Assembly (NCBI RefSeq): GCF_005877905.1
Contig: NZ_SWDV01000012.1
Location: forward strand, 62,001-126,000
Reading direction: 5' to 3'
From: Pseudomonas nicosulfuronedens
GTDB taxonomy: Bacteria > Pseudomonadota > Gammaproteobacteria > Pseudomonadales > Pseudomonadaceae
Length of the DNA: 64,000 nt
Part shown: positions 59,006 to 64,000 of the stretch, piece after piece
How positions within the stretch are numbered: position 1 is the first letter of the stretch
Layout: the number at the start of each line of letters is the position of its first letter
Position numbers and translations under genes: made by a program
Notes under the pieces: model-generated
Seen by the model: the letters and a program-made list of their open reading frames with translations, nothing else
Databases searched by the model: none
Told to the model about the DNA's origin: nothing

Positions 59006-59062
59006 CGCTGAGCGCTCTCCCCTCTCGGGAGAGCGCCTGTCCCTTGTCCTTCTTCCCTTCGC

Positions 59063-59959
59063 TTACAGACCGCGACGCGCCTGTCGGCGCAGCAGTCGCG
59101 CACTATCCCAACCGGTCAGCAGCACGGCAATCCAGATCGGCCCGTAGGTCCAGATCTGCGCCGGATTGAACGCCTCGCCCAGGAACAGCACGGCGATGGC
59201 GAAAAGCAGCACCGGCTCGACATAGCTCAGAATCCCGAACAGCCCCATCGGCAGCAGCCGGCTGGCCGCCATCATCGCGCCGAACGCCAACGCGCTGATC
59301 AGCCCCAGCAGCGGCAGCAATGCCCACAGGCGCGGCACCTCCTCCAGCACCTTGCCGCTATCGGTTATCCACAGGGTCGCGAGAGCGAACGGCAGCAGCA
59401 CGATCATCTCGAAGACAAAGCCCGACAGCGAATCCACCGCCATCTTGCGGCGCAACATGAAGTACGGCGGATAACCCAGCGCAGTGATCAGGGTGAACCA
59501 GGAGAACGCGCGCGTAAGCCACAGCTCGTGCAGTACGCCGGCCAGCGCGAAAGCAACGGCGATGCCCTGCAACGTAGTCAAGCGCTCGCCATAGAACACT
59601 CGGCCGCAGAGCACCATGGTCAGGGGCAGCAGGAAGTAGCCCAGCGACAACTCCAGCGTGCGCCCAACCATGGGCGCCCAGATGAATACCCCCCACTGGA
59701 TCAGCATCATCGCCGCCGTCAGCGGGAAGCACGCCAGCAGCCATGGCTCGCGCAGCAGCCGCCGCCCCGCATCGCGCAGCACGCCACCCTGACGGGTGAA
59801 CAGCACCAGCAGCAGGACCATGGGAATCGACCAGACTACCCGGTGTGCGATCACCTGGATGCTGGTCAGCGGCTCCAGCGAGTGGATGTAACCCGGCAAG
59901 GTCACGAACAGCACGGAAGACGCCAGGGACAGCGCTACACCACGTCCGGAGATGTTCAT
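59063..59959 (-). CDS. rarD: EamA-family permease RarD
   Basis: A 298-residue membrane protein of the drug/metabolite transporter superfamily, starting MNISGRGVALSLASSVLFVT. With ten helices (two EamA halves), IQVIAHRVVWSIPMVLLLV and GFVFEMIVLLPFALATLWI resemble RarD. RarD function is uncertain (named for a chloramphenicol-sensitive phenotype). The ATG at 59959 overlaps the stop of the upstream EamA gene by four bases, so the two form an operon. Confidence 0.85.
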   Translation of the reverse strand: MNISGRGVALSLASSVLFVTLPGYIHSLEPLTSIQVIAHRVVWSIPMVLLLVLFTRQGGVLRDAGRRLLREPWLLACFPLTAAMMLIQWGVFIWAPMVGRTLELSLGYFLLPLTMVLCGRVFYGERLTTLQGIAVAFALAGVLHELWLTRAFSWFTLITALGYPPYFMLRRKMAVDSLSGFVFEMIVLLPFALATLWITDSGKVLEEVPRLWALLPLLGLISALAFGAMMAASRLLPMGLFGILSYVEPVLLFAIAVLFLGEAFNPAQIWTYGPIWIAVLLTGWDSARLLRRQARRGL

Positions 59960-60825
59960 GCGAAGCGCTCCCGCTGACGACGCAGGCCGAAACGATTGAC
60001 GCCCAGCGACGCCACGATCACCGCACCACCCAGCGCCAACCGCGGCAAGTCGGCAGCCTCGTTCCAGATCAGCAGGTTGATCAGCAGGCCCACCGGCACG
60101 TGCAGGTTGTTCATTACCGCCAGGGTGCCGGCATCCACCATCGTGCCGCCCTTGTTCCACCAGAACTGCCCCAGTGCGGTGGCCAGCAGGCCCATCCACA
60201 CCAGCACGCCCCACTGCAGGTCGGTGGTTGGCAGCTTCTGCGGATTGCCGAACAGCAGCCAGCCCGGCAGCGCGATCAGCAGTGCGCCAACGAAGAAGTA
60301 GCCGAAGCGGCGGTATTGCGGGATATCCGAGGGATAGCGCTGCACCAGGTGCTTGTAGAACACCTGCCCCGCCGCGAAGGTCGCGTTGGCCAGTTGCAGC
60401 AGCAGGAAGCCCTGGATGTAGTCGCCGCTGACGCCGTCATAACGAATGATCCCTGCGCCCAGCACCGCAACGGCGGCAGCCAGCAGCGCCCAGGCGTTGA
60501 AGCGGCGGTTCAGCGCATCATCGATGAGCGCCACGTGCAGCGGCGTCAGCACGGTGAACAGCAGCACTTCCGGCACCGTCAGCACGCGGAAGCTCTGGTA
60601 GAGACAGACGTAGGTAATGCCGAATTGCAGCGCGCCGGCCAGCATCACGCCGGCGATGAAGCGCGGCTCGACGCCGCGCCAGCGGGTCAGCGGCAGGAAC
60701 ACCAGGCCGGCCAGCACCACGCGGGTCAGCACGGCGAAATAGCTGTCGACCTGCCCGGCGAGGTACTCGCCGATCAGGCTGAAGGAGAACGCCCAGAGGA
60801 CGGTGACGAAAAGCAGGTAAGGCAT
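59956..60825 (-). CDS. EamA-family transporter
   Basis: A 289-residue DMT-superfamily permease beginning MPYLLFVTVLWAFSFSLIGEY, with ten membrane helices in two repeats. PEVLLFTVLTPLHVALIDDAL and WWNKGGTMVDAGTLAVMNNLH are conserved in the 'carboxylate/amino acid/amine' exporter subgroup. It is the first gene of a two-gene operon with rarD. Substrate is unknown. Confidence 0.85.
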   Translation of the reverse strand: MPYLLFVTVLWAFSFSLIGEYLAGQVDSYFAVLTRVVLAGLVFLPLTRWRGVEPRFIAGVMLAGALQFGITYVCLYQSFRVLTVPEVLLFTVLTPLHVALIDDALNRRFNAWALLAAAVAVLGAGIIRYDGVSGDYIQGFLLLQLANATFAAGQVFYKHLVQRYPSDIPQYRRFGYFFVGALLIALPGWLLFGNPQKLPTTDLQWGVLVWMGLLATALGQFWWNKGGTMVDAGTLAVMNNLHVPVGLLINLLIWNEAADLPRLALGGAVIVASLGVNRFGLRRQRERFA

Positions 60826-60917
60826 GGAAAAGGCGACCGGAACGGGGCAGGCAACATAGCGTCAGTCTCAGCGTAGGAAAAGCGCTGCGCGCCCGCGCCC
60901 TGCGAAAGGCAGAAACG

Positions 60918-60945
60918 AAAAAGGGCGACCGAAGTCGCCCTTTTC
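60918..60945 (-). terminator. Terminator of rpsA
   Basis: AAAAGGGCGAC-CGAA-GTCGCCCTTTT hairpin, 20 bases after the rpsA stop. Confidence 0.88.
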
Positions 60946-60965
60946 CTTGGATGGTAAATCAGGGA

Positions 60966-62648
60966 TTAGCCCTGGTTCTCCATCTGAGCACGGATCAGAT
61001 CACCGATGGTGGTCGGACCAGTCGCTTCTACGTCTTGCTTGTGACGCAGTTCTTTCATCGCATCTTTCTCGTCATCAACGTCTTTCGACTTGATGGAGAG
61101 GGAGATGACGCGGCTCTTACGGTCGATGCTGATGATCTTGGCTTCGACTTCTTCGCCTTCTTTCAGAACGTTGCGAGCGTCTTCAACGCGGTCACGGCTG
61201 ATTTCGGAGGCTTTCAGAACGCCTTCGATTTCGCCACCCAGGCTGATGACAGCGCCTTTGGCGTCAACTTCCTTCACGGTACCGCGAACGATGGTGCCTT
61301 TCTCGTTGAGCGAGGCGTAGTTGGAGAACGGATCGTCTTCCAGCTGCTTGATACCCAGGGAGATGCGCTCACGCTCCGGATCAACGGAGAGGATGACGGT
61401 TTCCAGCTCGTCGCCCTTCTTGAAGCGGCGAACGGCTTCTTCGCCAACTTCGTTCCAGGAGATGTCGGACAGGTGAACCAGACCGTCGATGCCGCCTTCC
61501 AGGCCGATGAAGATACCGAAATCGGTGATCGACTTGATGGTGCCGGAGATCTTGTCGCCCTTGTTGAAGCGGCCAGAGAAGTCTTCCCACGGGTTGGACT
61601 TGCACTGCTTGATGCCCAGGGAGATACGACGACGCTCTTCGTCGATGTCCAGAACCTGAACTTCCACTTCGTCGCCAACCTGAACGACTTTCGACGGGTG
61701 GATGTTCTTGTTGGTCCAGTCCATTTCGGAGACGTGTACCAGGCCTTCCACGCCCTCTTCCAGCTCGGCGAAGCAGCCGTAGTCGGTGAGGTTGGTGACG
61801 CGCGCGGTCACGCGGGTGCCTTCCGGGTAACGGGCTTTGATGGCAACCCATGGGTCTTCGCCCAGTTGCTTCAGGCCCAGGGATACGCGGTTGCGCTCGC
61901 GGTCGAACTTCAGAACCTTGACATCGATCTCGTCGCCAACGTTGACGATTTCCGACGGATGCTTGATACGCTTCCAGGCCATGTCGGTGATGTGCAGCAG
62001 ACCATCGACGCCGCCCAGGTCAACGAACGCACCGTAGTCGGTGAGGTTCTTGACGATACCTTTGACCTGCTGGCCTTCCTGCAGGGATTCCAGCAGAGCT
62101 TCGCGCTCGGCGCTGTTCTCTGCTTCCAGCACGCTGCGGCGGGAAACGACAACGTTGTTGCGCTTCTGGTCCAGCTTGATGACCTTGAACTCGAGCTCTT
62201 TGCCTTCCAAGTGAGTGGTGTCACGCACCGGACGCACGTCGACCAGCGAACCCGGCAGGAACGCGCGGATGCCGTTGACGTCGACGGTGAAGCCACCCTT
62301 GACCTTGCCGTTGATGACGCCTTTGACCACTTCGTCGGCAGAGAAAGCAGCTTCCAGAACGATCCAGCTCTCGGCACGCTTGGCTTTTTCGCGGGACAGC
62401 TTGGTTTCACCAAAGCCGTCTTCTACCGCGTCCAGCGCAACGTGGACTTCGTCACCCACATTGATGGTCAGCTCGCCCTGTTCGTTGTAGAACTGCTCGA
62501 CCGGGATGACGCCCTCGGATTTCAGACCGGCATGGACGGTGACCCAGTCACCATCGATGTCGACCACGATGCCGGTGATGATCGCACCCGGCTGCATGTC
62601 GAGGGATTTCAGACTTTCTTCAAAGAGTTCTGCGAAGCTTTCGCTCAT
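60966..62648 (-). CDS. rpsA: 30S ribosomal protein S1
   Basis: A 560-residue protein starting [20 protein letters not shown]. It carries six S1 RNA-binding repeats; examples are [41 protein letters not shown] and [21 protein letters not shown]. It delivers mRNA to the 30S subunit and is usually autoregulated at its own leader. Codon use differs from its neighbours (more uniform, typical of highly expressed genes). The ATG at 62648 is the standard start. Confidence 0.98.
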   Translation of the reverse strand: MSESFAELFEESLKSLDMQPGAIITGIVVDIDGDWVTVHAGLKSEGVIPVEQFYNEQGELTINVGDEVHVALDAVEDGFGETKLSREKAKRAESWIVLEAAFSADEVVKGVINGKVKGGFTVDVNGIRAFLPGSLVDVRPVRDTTHLEGKELEFKVIKLDQKRNNVVVSRRSVLEAENSAEREALLESLQEGQQVKGIVKNLTDYGAFVDLGGVDGLLHITDMAWKRIKHPSEIVNVGDEIDVKVLKFDRERNRVSLGLKQLGEDPWVAIKARYPEGTRVTARVTNLTDYGCFAELEEGVEGLVHVSEMDWTNKNIHPSKVVQVGDEVEVQVLDIDEERRRISLGIKQCKSNPWEDFSGRFNKGDKISGTIKSITDFGIFIGLEGGIDGLVHLSDISWNEVGEEAVRRFKKGDELETVILSVDPERERISLGIKQLEDDPFSNYASLNEKGTIVRGTVKEVDAKGAVISLGGEIEGVLKASEISRDRVEDARNVLKEGEEVEAKIISIDRKSRVISLSIKSKDVDDEKDAMKELRHKQDVEATGPTTIGDLIRAQMENQG

Positions 62649-63044
62649 GTCTATACCTGTAGTCAAAGGCTTGTAAGCCCGATTCCGCGCCACCAGCGAA
62701 CACGGTCAAGTGATGAAAAAGAAGCCAGCAGGATCAAGACTGGTATCCTGCCGGCCCCCTGTTGCACCCGCGAAAGCGGATGCTCCACATTCAGATTTTA
62801 AGGGAACGTTTCGCTCAATATGGGCGAAACCCTCCCGATACAAGGTCTGGAATGGTAGCAATGGATACCGATTGCGTCAATCGGCGCCCCTGCTTTCCAA
62901 TGCCCTTCGCGACGCCAGCCTCGTTCCTTTATTTTCGCCCAGCCTCGGAAATTGGGAGAGCCGCCCGTCAGTTCCCTCCTGCGGACATTCTTACCCGAAA
63001 AGAAAAAGCCCCGGCCATGCCGGGGCTTTTCGATTCCCGATCGA
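62649..63044. other. rpsA leader and cmk-rpsA spacer
   Basis: The 396 bases between cmk and rpsA contain the cmk terminator (63003-63030) and the promoter and untranslated leader of rpsA. S1 autoregulation normally acts on such a leader, but I cannot define its structure by eye. No gene is visible. Confidence 0.55.
63003..63030 (-). terminator. Terminator of cmk
   Basis: AAAAGCCCCGGC-ATG-GCCGGGGCTTTTT on the minus strand is a strong hairpin with a T run. Confidence 0.88.
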
Positions 63045-63734
63045 CTAGTCGGCCAGACCCAGGCGCGAAACCTCGGCGAGAATGCTGTCCACCACTTCGT
63101 CGATGCTCATCGAGGTAGAGTCCACCAGGATGGCACCTTCGGCGGGTTTGAGCGGGGCGACCGCACGCTGGCTGTCGCGCTCGTCGCGGGCGCTGATTTC
63201 TTCGGCCAGTTGCGCCTGGTCGCTGTCGATACCCTTGCCCTTGAGCTGCAGGTAGCGCCGACGGGCGCGCTCCTCGGCGGAAGCGGTGAGGAATATCTTC
63301 AGCGGAGCACTGGGGAAGACCACTGTACCCATGTCACGACCGTCGGCCACCAGGCCCGGCGCTTCGAGGAAGGCGCGCTGGCGCTGCAGCAGCGCATCGC
63401 GGACCGCCGGCAGCGCGGCGACTTGCGAGGCGCCGGCACCCACCTGTTCGGTGCGGATGACGTCAGTGACGTCTTCGCCTTCAAGGATGATGTGCTGGCC
63501 CTGCCCGCCCTTGGCGTGGGTGAACTGTACGTCCAGGTGCGCCGCCAGGACCTTGAGGGCTTCCTCGTTGGTCAGGTCGATGCCGTGGTTACCGGCAGCG
63601 AACGCCAGCAGGCGATACAGCGCACCGGAGTCCAGCAGGTTCCAGCCCAGGCGCTTGGCCAGCAGACCGGCAACGGTGCCTTTGCCTGAGCCACTGGGGC
63701 CATCGATGGCGAGGACCGGCCATTCGCCGTTCAT
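63045..63734 (-). CDS. cmk: Cytidylate kinase
   Basis: A 229-residue nucleoside monophosphate kinase, [20 protein letters not shown] onwards; the P-loop is [31 protein letters not shown] and [17 protein letters not shown] are the CMP-binding and LID segments. It phosphorylates CMP and dCMP. The ATG overlaps the aroA stop by one base (TGATG type, 63734), and it lies upstream of rpsA, an order conserved in many gammaproteobacteria. Confidence 0.97.
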   Translation of the reverse strand: MNGEWPVLAIDGPSGSGKGTVAGLLAKRLGWNLLDSGALYRLLAFAAGNHGIDLTNEEALKVLAAHLDVQFTHAKGGQGQHIILEGEDVTDVIRTEQVGAGASQVAALPAVRDALLQRQRAFLEAPGLVADGRDMGTVVFPSAPLKIFLTASAEERARRRYLQLKGKGIDSDQAQLAEEISARDERDSQRAVAPLKPAEGAILVDSTSMSIDEVVDSILAEVSRLGLAD

Positions 63735-64000
63735 CAGTTCTTCTCCTCGGCGACGCGAATGCCAGCGCCGGACGCGAGCCCGAGGAAGTTCGGGAAGGAC
63801 GTCGCAACGTTGGCGCAGTCGTGGATACGGATCGGCGCGCCCGCACGCAGGGAAGCCACGCTGAAGGACATGGCGATACGATGGTCGCCGTGGCTCCAGA
63901 CTTCGCCGCCGCCATAGCTGCCACCATCAATGATGATGCCGTCCGGGGTCGGCTCGCACTTCACGCCCAGGGCCAGTAGACCATCGGCCATGACCTGGAT
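63734..64000 (-). CDS. aroA: 3-phosphoshikimate 1-carboxyvinyltransferase, C-terminal part
   Basis: The 3' end of a gene that begins beyond the right edge; 88 residues can be read, ending [25 protein letters not shown] and [20 protein letters not shown] are the conserved EPSP synthase C-terminal segments (the DHRIAMS motif). In Pseudomonas this enzyme is normally fused to prephenate dehydrogenase; the fusion part would lie outside the window. Confidence 0.92.
   Translation of the reverse strand: MQVMADGLLALGVKCEPTPDGIIIDGGSYGGGEVWSHGDHRIAMSFSVASLRAGAPIRIHDCANVATSFPNFLGLASGAGIRVAEEKN

Overview
The window is chromosomal DNA from a high-GC Pseudomonas. Gene content and order point to the P. aeruginosa / P. 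nitroreducens / P. citronellolis side of the genus: phhB-phhC, the complete aot-argR and ast (aru) arginine clusters in the P. aeruginosa order, alaS-lysC-rsmA with its tRNAs, mgtE, amrZ, acsA, and a 3' block of aroA-cmk-rpsA. No insertion sequence, prophage, integrase or CRISPR array is visible. The only repeats are several families of paired intergenic hairpins.

Layout. 1-1.4 kb: end of the phenylalanine hydroxylase operon (phhB, phhC). 1.5-2.5 kb: a ZntB/CorA metal transporter bracketed by REP doublets. 2.7-9.5 kb: a minus-strand 2-aminoethylphosphonate (AEP) type cluster with a LysR regulator, ABC transporter (ATPase, fused permease, binding protein) and a FAD amine oxidase-like enzyme. 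9.7-18.3 kb: a plus-strand surface-glycan cluster, wecB-nfrB-nfrA-DUF4434-GGDEF. 18.3-20.4 kb: tRNA-Arg, a PhnO-like acetyltransferase, phnN and amrZ. 20.5-28.6 kb: mgtE, a DUF4124 protein, two tRNAs, rsmA, lysC, alaS, threonine aldolase. 28.8-36.4 kb: arginine succinyltransferase pathway. 36.8-42.1 kb: argR and the arginine/ornithine importer. 42.8-48 kb: acetyl-CoA synthetase and a TRAP transporter. 48.1-51.6 kb: divergent LysR and FUSC-type efflux protein. 52-60.8 kb: small secreted proteins, a zinc phospholipase C/P1-nuclease-like protein, an MFS exporter, a DEAD-box helicase, a reductase-NUDIX pair, an NlpC/P60 hydrolase and two EamA permeases. 61-64 kb: rpsA, cmk and the 3' end of aroA.

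The most interesting part is the 9.7-18.3 kb cluster. It looks like a self-contained cyclic-di-GMP-controlled exopolysaccharide machine related to the E. coli NfrA/NfrB system (the phage N4 receptor). WecB would supply UDP-ManNAc. NfrB would polymerise it and carries a MshEN-like C-terminal region of the kind that can sense c-di-GMP. NfrA would carry the polymer across the outer membrane, and a DUF4434 glycoside-hydrolase-like protein may process it. A membrane diguanylate cyclase without an inhibitory site follows directly downstream. In E. coli these parts are spread over the chromosome; here they sit together.

A second theme is phosphonates. The window has an AEP uptake cluster with an oxidase instead of the phnWX enzymes, and separately a phnN plus phnO-like pair beside amrZ. 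That is where P. aeruginosa carries its C-P lyase operon, which is missing here.

Arginine genes form one regulon: matches to the Pseudomonas ArgR half-site lie upstream of both astC and aotJ.
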